Shown here: in pieces, positions 1-8,509 of the stretch
Layout of the letters: each line of letters begins with the position of its first letter
How positions within the stretch are numbered: the first letter of the stretch is position 1
NCBI RefSeq assembly: GCF_004323635.1
Contig: NZ_CP036515.1
Location: 2,481,501 to 2,545,500, forward strand
Source: Lichenihabitans psoromatis
Lineage (GTDB): Bacteria > Pseudomonadota > Alphaproteobacteria > Rhizobiales > Beijerinckiaceae
Length of the DNA: 64,000 bases
Direction: 5' to 3'
Program-made: the position numbers and the translations under genes
Notes under the pieces: generated by a model
Seen by the model: only the letters and a program-made list of their open reading frames with translations
Told to the model about the DNA's origin: nothing
Database searches by the model: none

Positions 1-1
1 C

Positions 2-1114
<1,113 letters not shown>

Positions 1115-1279
1115 CGGCGGGCGTCCACGGCCGCCTGTTTGCGGCGTAATGTAAACGATTTACCTTTGTGGGGGCTTTTCCCCGACATCCACCGATCGGG
1201 ACGCCGGACGTAACACCAGGTTCACGACATTCGGCGAAGTTGACGCTCAGCAACTGGCAAGACCAGCGGGGAGCGTTTG

Positions 1280-1447
1280 ATGAGTTTTTCCTTGCGGGCC
1301 AACGTCCGCTCCCGGCCGAATTGGGCGGATCTTCTGGTCGCCCTGATCGTCGCTTTTGCGGCCCTGATCGTCGCTTGCGCCTCCGCGCCGGCTCACGCTG
1401 GCGAGGTGGCGTCTGTCTCAATCAAGGCCGATCTTGCCCGAGGCTGA
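1280..1447 (+). pseudogene. Truncated stump of an exported protein gene
   Basis: A 55-codon frame starts at ATG 1280 after GGGGAGCG, a fair ribosome binding site. It encodes a basic start, a hydrophobic run (ALIVAFAALIVA) and an A-H-A cleavage-like site, then GEVASVSIKADLARG and a stop. This is a complete-looking signal peptide plus only about 15 mature residues. Nine bases later the opposite-strand methyltransferase ends, so there is no room for a mature domain. I read it as the 5' remnant of a larger exported protein lost by deletion or insertion. A genuine small exported peptide cannot be excluded. The rest of 1115-1456 holds only a short GTAAA-CGA-TTTAC dyad at 1151-1163, possibly part of its promoter. 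Confidence 0.45.
1340..1381 (+). repeat. Two tandem 21-base units inside the signal-peptide core
   Basis: The 16-mer GCCCTGATCGTCGCTT occurs at 1340-1355 and 1361-1376, giving a 21-base period. It encodes ALIVAFA followed by ALIVACA, so the hydrophobic core of the stump's signal peptide has been duplicated in frame. Replication slippage is the simplest explanation. Confidence 0.7.
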
Positions 1448-1456
1448 TCGCGGGTC

Positions 1457-2233
1457 CTAGAGCGTTGCAGGCACCGCTTCGATCGTCAGCGAGTCGAGAT
1501 CGAAACTGCCGTCCGGGGTGATCCCGAAATGCTGCCGGACTGCTGCGCTGGCCTTGACCTGAAGCTGCCGGATCACGGAGGCGAAATCCTCCGGCACCTT
1601 GGTCCGGGCGGTCCAAACGCCGAATTCCATTCGCAATTTGCGCGGTGTCAACGACTGCGCTGAAAACCCCGCAGCCATGAGCTTGGCGATCCACTCGGCC
1701 GCCGAATAGTTGCGGACATGGGATGGGTCGCGCAGCAATTCGACGGTTTGCAGATGGGTGTCGAGCAGGGGGTGCCCAGGCGAAACGATATCGCTGAACA
1801 ACGCCCGCCCGGTCGGCTTCAGCACGCGGCGCGCTTCCCGCAGGCCCGCCTCCGCATCGTGCCAATGATGCGTCGTGAAGCGGCAGAGCACGATATCGAA
1901 GCTGCCGTCCGCGAAAGGCAGGCGCTCGGCCGGCGCCTGTTGAACCGCGATATTGGCCAGTCCACGCTCGGCCGCCGTCCGCGACACCTCGGTCAGCATG
2001 TCGGGTGTCAGATCGCAGGCCACGACCTCGCGCACATGCGGCGCGGCGCGGTAGCTGACGTGACCGCCGCCGCAGCCGAGATCGAGCACGCGGGACTCGC
2101 TGGCGCCGCGCACGAAGGCTTCAATCTGGTCGAGATCGGCGCCACCGCTATGCACCGCGCTCGTCACGTAGGCCGACGCGCGCGGCGCGTAATGGTCGAC
2201 AACGAAGTCATGTTGGCTTTGGGTCTGGCTCAT
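1457..2233 (-). CDS. Class I SAM-dependent methyltransferase (UbiE/Methyltransf_11 type)
   Basis: A 258-residue soluble methyltransferase. Motif I, VLDLGCGGGH, lies near residues 49-58. The acidic ACDLTPDM motif II and the LPFADGSFDIVLCRFTTHHW post-motif follow, as in Methyltransf_11 proteins that modify small molecules or quinone-like compounds. The ATG at 2233 is chosen because GGAGGA sits just upstream; longer open frames reaching 2566 run into the divergent regulator gene. Nothing in the sequence fixes the substrate. The gene is divergent from the XRE-type regulator at 2321, with 87 bases between them carrying a palindrome, so that regulator probably controls it. Confidence 0.85.
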   Translation of the reverse strand: MSQTQSQHDFVVDHYAPRASAYVTSAVHSGGADLDQIEAFVRGASESRVLDLGCGGGHVSYRAAPHVREVVACDLTPDMLTEVSRTAAERGLANIAVQQAPAERLPFADGSFDIVLCRFTTHHWHDAEAGLREARRVLKPTGRALFSDIVSPGHPLLDTHLQTVELLRDPSHVRNYSAAEWIAKLMAAGFSAQSLTPRKLRMEFGVWTARTKVPEDFASVIRQLQVKASAAVRQHFGITPDGSFDLDSLTIEAVPATL

Positions 2234-2290
2234 GGGGGATCCTCCTCGGTCCGGACGTATCTGGCGCTTGTGAGAAACGGGAACAAGTTG

Positions 2291-2314
2291 GCAGCTTATC
2301 CTGGTATAAGCTGC
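2291..2314. promoter_or_regulatory. Palindromic operator candidate before the XRE regulator
   Basis: Perfect inverted repeat: arm GCAGCTTAT at 2291-2299, six-base spacer, arm ATAAGCTGC at 2306-2314. It ends six bases before the regulator ATG at 2321, so it overlaps the ribosome-binding region or promoter and would suit autorepression, with control of the divergent methyltransferase. The dyad is plain in the sequence; binding is inferred. Confidence 0.5.
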
Positions 2315-2320
2315 ACCAGA

Positions 2321-3121
2321 ATGTCCTCCCGTGACGATCATCGACGCCTGCTCGGCGCTTTCCTCCGTCGCCATCGCGAGCGGCTGACGGCTGCCGATGT
2401 CGGTCTCGCCCCGGCCCGCCATGGTCGACGGCGGACACCCGGGCTTCGCCGCGAGGAGGTGGCGCAGATCTGTGGCATGAGCCCGACCTGGTATGCCTGG
2501 ATCGAGCAGGGGCGCGACATCTCGGTCTCGCCGGCCGCCCTCGCTCGCATGGCGGATGCGCTGCATCTGACGCTGGCCGAGCGGGCCTACCTCTTCGAAC
2601 TGACCGAAAAGCGGGATCCCGCCGCCTTAACCGACGAGCAGACCGATGCGGGACCGATCGCAGTCTTGCAGCAGGCGCTCGACGCCTCGTCGGCGCCCGC
2701 CTACCTGCTCGACCGGCTCTGGGCCATTCGCGCCTGGAACGCACCGGCCGCCGATCTATTCGCCGAATGGATCGACGGACACGAGCCATGCCTGCTCGGT
2801 TTTGTGTTCCTGTCACCCGCAGCGCGGCGCTTGATTCCGGATTGGGATCATCGTGCCCGCCGCATCGTCGCCGAGTTCCGGGCCGACACCGGCCGCAGTC
2901 GGGACGATCCGGCGCTTCAAGCCTTGGTGGCTCGATTGAGCGAGGCGAGTGCCGCTTTCGCGGCCCTCTGGGCCGATCAGGCGGTGCTGGCGCGCGAAGG
3001 CGGCGAACGGTCGTTCGACCACCCGGATCACGGCTTGCGGCATTACGAGCAAGTCACACTCGCGCCGGCCGGTTTTCCAGGCCACAAGCTCGTGATGTTG
3101 GTGGATAAGGGCGCGATCTAG
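2321..3121 (+). CDS. XRE-family transcriptional regulator with MmyB-like ligand domain
   Basis: A 266-residue regulator. Residues about 7-72 form a helix-turn-helix of the MmyB group, with the hallmark RRTPGLRREEVAQICGMSPTWYAWIEQGR. The remainder matches the PAS-like MmyB ligand-binding domain, including LDRLWAIRAWNAPAADLF and a C-terminal HPDHGLRHYEQVTL, reported to bind fatty-acid-like ligands in relatives. The start at 2321 is set by family length. No Shine-Dalgarno is visible, so the message may be leaderless. Its stop overlaps the convergent monooxygenase stop by four bases (CTAG). It probably represses itself and the divergent methyltransferase through the palindrome at 2291. Confidence 0.85.
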   Translation: MSSRDDHRRLLGAFLRRHRERLTAADVGLAPARHGRRRTPGLRREEVAQICGMSPTWYAWIEQGRDISVSPAALARMADALHLTLAERAYLFELTEKRDPAALTDEQTDAGPIAVLQQALDASSAPAYLLDRLWAIRAWNAPAADLFAEWIDGHEPCLLGFVFLSPAARRLIPDWDHRARRIVAEFRADTGRSRDDPALQALVARLSEASAAFAALWADQAVLAREGGERSFDHPDHGLRHYEQVTLAPAGFPGHKLVMLVDKGAI

Positions 3122-4285
3122 CGATTGTCGATTTCGGCGATCTTACGAGCGAGCGCCGAGGTTGCGGCCGGAATGTGCCCCAGCAAGCTGAAGGCGGTGT
3201 TCCGAACCGCTTGCGCAGGTCCGGAGCGCAACAAGCCGAGTCGCGTGATCCTGTCGGTGGTCTTGACCACGTCCTCGGCGATTGCATGCCTTGCCTTTGC
3301 CCAGGCATCGATACCGCCGTCGTCGCCGGACCTGACTGCCTCGATCAGGGGCACTGCGAGAGCGATCGCATCCTGGATGCCGGTGTTCCATGCCTTGACC
3401 TCCGGCCGGGCTATGCACATGAGCGGCATCTCCGCACAGCAGCACGCGACCTTTTCGCGGCATATCACTGATGCGATGGTGAACCCGGAACCGGGAACTC
3501 CAGATGAGATCGTGAACCCGAATGGCGCTCGACGTCGCCGGCCCACGTTGGCGGAGGATCGCTTCGATGGCGTCGGTCGTGGGATGCTCGGGCGCATGGG
3601 TCACGGTCGCGACAACGCGAAATCTATCGTCCGGCAGCGGCGCCACCACCATCAGACCATCAGGTGAGAGAAAAAGGTCGACCTCGTCGCGAGGGAGCGG
3701 CCAGTCCATCCGCACATCCGCAAGGACGAAATCCTGAGGATATGCGGCGCCGGCAAAACCGATGCCGCTCTGCTCACGAACGATCGAGTTCATGCCGTCG
3801 CAACCGATCAACCACTTTGTCTCGATCGTCCGGGTCGATCCATCGATCATCATATCGACGGCCGCCCCTAACGGGCCCTGCCGGACGGTCGTGACGTCGA
3901 CTGGCCGAACCACGTCGCCGCCGAGGCTGTGAAGACGATCCAGAAGCACCGCTTCGGTCTTGTTCTGAGGACAGAGAAGCGCATAGGGGTATCGCGTCGG
4001 CAGGTCGGCGAAGTCGACGCTCAGCAGGAGATTGTCGCGATCTCGAACCTGAAAGGTCGATACAATCAAGCCGATGCCAAGCAGCGCCTCGGTAGCGCCG
4101 AGCGGTTCGAGCACTTCGAGCGTGCGGGCATGCACGACCGCGGCGCGCGACGTGTTGGCGCCCTCGGTCTGACGGTCAATCAAAAGCGCCGACGCGCCTA
4201 GACGCCGGAGTTCCGCCGCAAGCGCAAGCCCGCTTGGGCCTGCGCCCACGATGAGGATGTCGGTCGAACTTGGAAGGGATTGCAT
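3118..4285 (-). pseudogene. FAD-dependent aromatic monooxygenase, broken by a single-base frameshift
   Basis: The first ~300 residues are a normal PheA/TfdB-type flavoprotein hydroxylase: GAGPSG near residues 14-19, the LIGCDGMNS motif, and LLCGDAAHVHSPAGGQGM for FAD ribityl binding. Immediately after GGQGM the frame reads EHRHPG instead of the expected NTGIQDA. That correct continuation (NTGIQDAIALAVPLIEAVR to KIAEIDNR) is found in the frame ending at 3118. One extra base around 3388-3389 explains it. The downstream part is otherwise clean, so the mutation is recent or a sequencing error. The product would have been a ~390-residue NAD(P)H hydroxylase acting on an aromatic or polyketide-like substrate. 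It diverges from the TetR gene at 4367. Confidence 0.85.
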
Positions 4286-4301
4286 TTTGCGGCCCTCGCT
4301 G

Positions 4302-4321
4302 ATGTAAACATGCGTTTACAT
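4302..4321. promoter_or_regulatory. TetR operator candidate 1
   Basis: Perfect inverted repeat with eight-base arms: ATGTAAAC (4302-4309), spacer ATGC, GTTTACAT (4314-4321). It sits in the 81-base gap between the divergent monooxygenase and TetR starts, the classical place for a TetR-family operator. Confidence 0.65.
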
Positions 4322-4340
4322 ACACAAGGCTTAGATAAAT

Positions 4341-4356
4341 GCAAACGCTTGTTTGC
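4341..4356. promoter_or_regulatory. TetR operator candidate 2
   Basis: Inverted repeat GCAAAC (4341-4346), spacer GCTT, GTTTGC (4351-4356). It has the same AAAC-N4-GTTT core and spacer length as the dyad at 4302, centred 37 bases away. Two related dyads suggest cooperative or two-site binding by the adjacent TetR protein. Confidence 0.55.
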
Positions 4357-4366
4357 TTTCCAAAAG

Positions 4367-4975
4367 ATGGAATGCCCATTGCTCGATCCCGTCCACGCCG
4401 CCGTTCGACCGCTTCGGTCGCAGCCCACTCGAGATCGTATTCTGCTTGCTGCCCGTAAGATCTTTGCGAGCGACGGCTATGAGCGGACGACAATCCGTGC
4501 CGTCGCCACGGAAGCCGCGATCAATCCCGCGATGGTGATGCGCTATTACGGCGACAAGGACGGTCTCTTCGCGGCCGCGGTTGCGTTCGATCTACGTCTG
4601 CCAGATTTGAGCGCTGTTCCGTTCGAGACGATCGGTCGGACGTTGGCGCGCCACGTGCTGACGCGGTGGGAAGGCGACGGTGCTGGTGACGAATTGCCTG
4701 CGCTGTTGCGTGCTGCGGCCTCGCATCCGGCGGCCCAAGCCAAGGCGACCGACATTTTCGATCGACAGCTTTTGGCGACGTTGAACCCAGTGATCGTCGA
4801 TCCAGCGCAAGCCGTGACCTGCGCGGCCCTGATCGCGTCCCAGGTCCTCGGCCTCGCGTTCACACGCTACGTGCTGCGGTTGCCGGCCGTCGTGGCGATC
4901 CCGCGATCGACCGTGATCGAGAGGGTCGGCGCGACGCTGCAGTCTTACGTCGACGCGGCTCGGAGCGTGACTTAA
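4367..4975 (+). CDS. TetR/AcrR-family transcriptional regulator
   Basis: A 202-residue repressor. An N-terminal TetR helix-turn-helix (TRDRILLAARKIFASDGYERTT, then AINPAMVMRYYGDKDGLF) is followed by an all-helical ligand domain. ATG 4367 is preferred: the upstream in-frame ATG and other codons would place the start within the operator-like dyads, and the predicted domain begins just after 4367. No clear Shine-Dalgarno is seen. It most likely represses itself and the divergent flavin monooxygenase, with a substrate of that enzyme as inducer. Its stop overlaps the convergent SnoaL-like gene by four bases (TTAA). Confidence 0.88.
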   Translation: MECPLLDPVHAAVRPLRSQPTRDRILLAARKIFASDGYERTTIRAVATEAAINPAMVMRYYGDKDGLFAAAVAFDLRLPDLSAVPFETIGRTLARHVLTRWEGDGAGDELPALLRAAASHPAAQAKATDIFDRQLLATLNPVIVDPAQAVTCAALIASQVLGLAFTRYVLRLPAVVAIPRSTVIERVGATLQSYVDAARSVT

Positions 4976-5460
4976 ATTCCCCGTCCCATCGGGAACGGCA
5001 TATAGCCGACGAAGCTCGCGATCTTCCACTCGCCCGTCTGCTTGGTGCAGAAATAGAGTGTCTGCCAATTCAGGGTGTCGATCCCGCCATCGGCCTTGGC
5101 GACGGTGCCGTCGAACTTCTTATGCGCCACGGCGCGCTCGCCCGACACCTCGATGAAGTGCAGGTTGGTGGCGCGGAACAGCGCCGCCCGGAGGGGCTCG
5201 GCATAGTGGGTCGTCGCGGTGTCGGCCGCTTGGCGCAGCCATTCGTCGCGATAGGTCGCAAGATCCGGAAAGCCCAAGCGCCAGCTATCAGGATTAGCGG
5301 ATTTACCAGCATTCAGCCCGAAGAAGCCGGCGGCAAGAAAGTCGGGTTCGGTCATCGACCAATCGGCGGCCAGGAACGCATCGATGTCGCGATGGACCAG
5401 CATGTCCCAGATGGCGCGGCGGTCGGGATCGTTCGGAAAGGGGTTCTGTTCGGGTGACAT
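4972..5460 (-). CDS. SnoaL/NTF2-like family protein
   Basis: A 162-residue cytoplasmic protein with an NTF2-like pattern: an N-terminal helical segment (DPDRRAIWDMLVHRDIDAFLAADW), then strands ending in TLYFCTKQTGEWKIASFVGYMPFPMG. Such folds serve as small isomerases, dehydratases or binding proteins, and the catalytic residues are not diagnostic here. It starts 31 bases after the PLP enzyme gene and is the last gene of the minus-strand block that includes the ABC ATPase, so it probably belongs to that catabolic unit. A polyketide-cyclase-like isomerase step on the pathway intermediate is a guess only. No signal peptide is present. Confidence 0.7.
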   Translation of the reverse strand: MSPEQNPFPNDPDRRAIWDMLVHRDIDAFLAADWSMTEPDFLAAGFFGLNAGKSANPDSWRLGFPDLATYRDEWLRQAADTATTHYAEPLRAALFRATNLHFIEVSGERAVAHKKFDGTVAKADGGIDTLNWQTLYFCTKQTGEWKIASFVGYMPFPMGRGI

Positions 5461-5491
5461 GAGCGCGTCCGGTGTGAGCGAAAAAGGAAGG

Positions 5492-6550
5492 TCAGACGAC
5501 ACGGCCGCGCGCCGCGACCGCGACGGTCTCGACGATGGTGTCGCCCTCGATGAGCGTGACCTCGTCGAAGAGGTTCGAGACCACGCAGCAATGGTTCGGG
5601 ATGATGCGAAGGCGCTCGCCGAGGGCCGGTTTTGCCGCGCAGGCCGAGAGATCGACGATGCCATGTTCCTCGCTGAGGCTCCTGACCACGGCATCGGGGT
5701 AGCCGACCACATAGCCGTAGCCATCGAGGCCGAGGGTGTCGCTCGTCAGCGCTTTCGAACCAGCGTCGATGATGGCGCGGTCGTCGGTCGGGCGGCTGAC
5801 CACGGTGGTCAGCACCGTCAAGGCGCAATCCTCCAGCGTGCCGACCGAGCGTGTCACCTGGAAGCGATCGAGATAGATGTAGGTCCCAGGCCGATGTTCG
5901 GTCGCGGCCGCGACCTCATGGGCGCGCCAAAGGTCGGGTGTGCCGCCGTTGGACACGATCGCGGGCCGCAGGTTCGCTTTGGTGAGCAGGTCGACGGCAG
6001 CCGCCAGCCAGGTCGCGTTGGTTTCGACCGCGCCGGCGGCCGGGTAGGTCATCAACCCGGCGAAGCTCAACCCCGGCGACGCCGCGATGGCGCGGGCGAG
6101 CGTCAGCGCTTCGGCCGGGCTCTGGACGCCGCAACGGCCCATGCCGGTGTCGCATTCGACCAGCACCGGCAGGGGCTTGGCGCTCGACATGAAGGCGGCA
6201 CTGAGCCCCTCGACCGTGGCGGCGCTGTCGGCCGTGACCGAGAGATTGACCCTGTTGGCCAGCGCGACGAGGCGGGTCAGCTTTTGCGTGCCGATGATAT
6301 TGTAGGGCAGGAAGATCTCGGTCACCCCGCCGTCGGCCATGGCCTCAGCCTCGCCGATCTTCTGGCAGGTAATGCCGATCGCACCGAGCTCCATCTGCCG
6401 CTTGGCGAAACGCGGCAGCTTGTGGGTCTTGACGTGGGGCCGCAACGGCAGCCGATGCGCGTCGGCATAATCCTGCGCCCGCTTGAGGTTGGCTTCGACG
6501 CGGGGCAGGTCGATCAGAACCGCGGGCGTCTCGATTTCCGAGAGGGTCAT
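5492..6550 (-). CDS. PLP fold-type III D-amino-acid lyase (D-serine dehydratase / D-threonine aldolase family)
   Basis: A 352-residue enzyme with an N-terminal alanine-racemase-like barrel and a C-terminal metal-binding beta domain. The PLP lysine is expected in PHVKTHK (about K41). The C-terminal motif IPNHCCVV places His320 and Cys322 in an H-x-C arrangement. In this family H-x-C is typical of zinc-dependent D-serine or D-3-hydroxyaspartate dehydratases, while D-threonine aldolases have H-x-D, so a dehydratase/ammonia-lyase reaction is favoured over aldol cleavage. A good GGAG precedes ATG 6550. It lies three bases after the RpiR gene, in an operon with an ABC ATPase and SDR. The divergent RidA could deaminate its enamine product. 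Exact substrate unknown. Confidence 0.82.
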   Translation of the reverse strand: MTLSEIETPAVLIDLPRVEANLKRAQDYADAHRLPLRPHVKTHKLPRFAKRQMELGAIGITCQKIGEAEAMADGGVTEIFLPYNIIGTQKLTRLVALANRVNLSVTADSAATVEGLSAAFMSSAKPLPVLVECDTGMGRCGVQSPAEALTLARAIAASPGLSFAGLMTYPAAGAVETNATWLAAAVDLLTKANLRPAIVSNGGTPDLWRAHEVAAATEHRPGTYIYLDRFQVTRSVGTLEDCALTVLTTVVSRPTDDRAIIDAGSKALTSDTLGLDGYGYVVGYPDAVVRSLSEEHGIVDLSACAAKPALGERLRIIPNHCCVVSNLFDEVTLIEGDTIVETVAVAARGRVV

Positions 6551-6553
6551 GGC

Positions 6554-7411
6554 TCAGTCTCCGAGCGGGAGTTGGTCGGCATTGCTTCGGCCGAGGCTCT
6601 GGTGGTGTTTGATGCGTCGCATGCCTTCGAGGGCCGGCGGCCCGATGCGCTTGGCCACGACGGCGGCCAGCATGTCGGTCAAGGCCAGTAGCGCATAGCG
6701 GGCCGGGGAGGGAAGATAGACGTCCCTGTCCTCCTCGATCCGGAACGGCAGGACGATTTCGGCGACGCCGGCAAGCGAGGAGCCCGGCGCCGTGATAGCG
6801 ATCGTGCGGGCACCATAGAGGCCAGCGATCCCGATCGCATCGACCACGCTGCGAACCTCGCCCGACACCGAATAGGCCACCATCACGGTTCCGGGCTGAG
6901 CTGCAGCCGCCGTCATCTGCTGCATTTCGCCGTCGATATGCGACGAGATGGATAGACCGAGGCGGAACAGGCGGTTCTCGAGTTCGGTGGCGGCCAACGA
7001 CGAGGAGCCGCCCGATCCATAGGCGCGGATCATCCGGGCCGACGTCAGGAGCGCGGCCGCAAGCCCCAGCGCCTCGACATCGACCGCGCCACACACGCGC
7101 TCGATCGCGTCGCAGGCATGAGCCGAGATCGCCGAGGGAATACTGTCGCCGGCCACACGACCGGAGGAGGCTGCCTCGAGATAGCGGCCGGCCGAGGCGA
7201 CCGACTGGGCCAGCCTGACCTTGAAGTCGCGCAACCCATCGCAGCCGAGCGTGCGGCAGAACCGCGTCACAGTGGGTTCGCTGACGCCGGCGCGTTCGGC
7301 CAGCCGGGCGATGGCCGCACGCGTCGCAAATTCCGGGTCTGCCAGCACGACGGCGGCAACGCGCCGGTCGGAGGGGCTGCCGGTTTCGCCAAGCGCGTGC
7401 AAGCGGGCCAC
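6554..7411 (-). CDS. MurR/RpiR-family transcriptional regulator
   Basis: About 285 residues: an RpiR helix-turn-helix (TRAAIARLAERAGVSEPTVTRFCRTLGCDGLRDFK) followed by a SIS domain (IRAYGSGGSSSLAATELENRLFRLG, then AYSVSGEVRSVVDAI) that usually senses a phosphosugar or related ligand. The start is taken as GTG 7411, the only sensible initiator in frame after the previous gene; no strong ribosome site is seen, so it may be translationally coupled. It sits inside the catabolic operon between the ABC ATPase and the PLP lyase and is the obvious local regulator. GAAAT/ATTTC dyads at 9361-9410 are candidate binding sites. Confidence 0.85.
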   Translation of the reverse strand: MARLHALGETGSPSDRRVAAVVLADPEFATRAAIARLAERAGVSEPTVTRFCRTLGCDGLRDFKVRLAQSVASAGRYLEAASSGRVAGDSIPSAISAHACDAIERVCGAVDVEALGLAAALLTSARMIRAYGSGGSSSLAATELENRLFRLGLSISSHIDGEMQQMTAAAAQPGTVMVAYSVSGEVRSVVDAIGIAGLYGARTIAITAPGSSLAGVAEIVLPFRIEEDRDVYLPSPARYALLALTDMLAAVVAKRIGPPALEGMRRIKHHQSLGRSNADQLPLGD

Positions 7412-7440
7412 GATATCGATGGCACGAGGGTTGCCGGGGT

Positions 7441-8508
7441 TCAGAGCCGCTCGCCCGTTTGCGCGTCGAAGACATGGACGAGCGCCGGATCGACGTCGAG
7501 CATCAGGGTGCTGCCGGGCTTCGGCGACACGCGCTCGCGGAACACACAGCGGACCTCGACGTCGGCGATGGTGCCGAAAAGATGCGTTTCCGCGCCGGTC
7601 GGCTCGACCACCGAGACGATGTAGGGGAAGCCCGTGCCGGTCGAAGCGAGCCGATAATGCTCTGGCCGGATGCCGATCTCGACGGTCTGACCCGATACGG
7701 CGTCGGTCGCGCCCAGCGGCAGCGTGAATCCCGCCTTGGTGCGGAGACGGGGCAGCCCATCGCCGCGCTCGATGACGCCGGGGATGAAGCTCATGGCGGG
7801 TGAGCCGAGGAATCCCGCGACGAACTTGTTGACGGGAAGGTCATAGAGTTCGAGCGGTGAACCGACCTGTTCGATCCGGCCGCCGTTCATTACCACGATA
7901 CGGTCCGCCATGGTCATGGCTTCGATCTGATCGTGCGTCACATAGACGATGGTGGTCTTCAGCAGTTGATGCAGCGCCTTGATCTCGGTCCGCATCTGCA
8001 CCCGGAGCTTGGCGTCGAGGTTCGACAAAGGTTCGTCGAAGAGAAACAGATCCGGCTCGCGCACGATGGTGCGGCCCATGGCGACGCGTTGGCGTTGACC
8101 CCCCGACAATTGGCGCGGCAGGCGATCGAGATAGGGCGCGAGGTTGAGGGTGCTGGCGGCTTTGTCGACCTTGCCGGCAATGGCGGCGGCCGTCTCGTGC
8201 CGGATGCGTGGCCCGAAGCCGACATTCTGCCCGACCGTCATATGCGGGAAGAGCGCGTAGCTCTGGAACACCATGGAGATATTGCGTTGCTGGGGCGGCA
8301 GCGTGTTGGCGAGCCGGTCGCCGATCCACATCTCGCCGCTGGAGATGTCGTCGAGACCGGCGATCATGCGGAGCAGGGTCGATTTCCCGCAACCCGAGGG
8401 GCCGACCAGAACCACGAATTCGCCATTGGCGACCGCGAGGTCGATCCCATGCAGCACGGCGACGGGTCCATAGGCTTTGACCAGGCGCTTGATATTCAGT
8501 GCGGCCAT
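7441..8508 (-). CDS. ABC transporter ATPase, UgpC/MalK type
   Basis: A 355-residue ATPase that powers a CUT1-type importer at the inner membrane. Walker A GPSGCGKST (36-44), signature LSGGQ (134-138), Walker B LFLFDEP (154-160) and the H-loop His192 are all intact. The C-terminal ~120 residues form the TOBE/OB regulatory domain of MalK-like ATPases (EIGIRPEHYRL). The importer's permeases and binding protein are encoded divergently at 9522-12619, so the transporter is split over two transcription units. It begins one base after the SDR stop (TGACATG arrangement), showing translational coupling. Confidence 0.93.
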   Translation of the reverse strand: MAALNIKRLVKAYGPVAVLHGIDLAVANGEFVVLVGPSGCGKSTLLRMIAGLDDISSGEMWIGDRLANTLPPQQRNISMVFQSYALFPHMTVGQNVGFGPRIRHETAAAIAGKVDKAASTLNLAPYLDRLPRQLSGGQRQRVAMGRTIVREPDLFLFDEPLSNLDAKLRVQMRTEIKALHQLLKTTIVYVTHDQIEAMTMADRIVVMNGGRIEQVGSPLELYDLPVNKFVAGFLGSPAMSFIPGVIERGDGLPRLRTKAGFTLPLGATDAVSGQTVEIGIRPEHYRLASTGTGFPYIVSVVEPTGAETHLFGTIADVEVRCVFRERVSPKPGSTLMLDVDPALVHVFDAQTGERL

Positions 8509-8509
8509 G

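Noticed and set aside
1718..2320. N-terminal extension of the XRE regulator
   Set aside because: It is the antisense of the methyltransferase; the regulator domain begins right after ATG 2321.
5384..6691. 435-codon plus-strand frame opposite the PLP lyase
   Set aside because: Antisense to a gene with clear family motifs; composition typical of a shadow frame.
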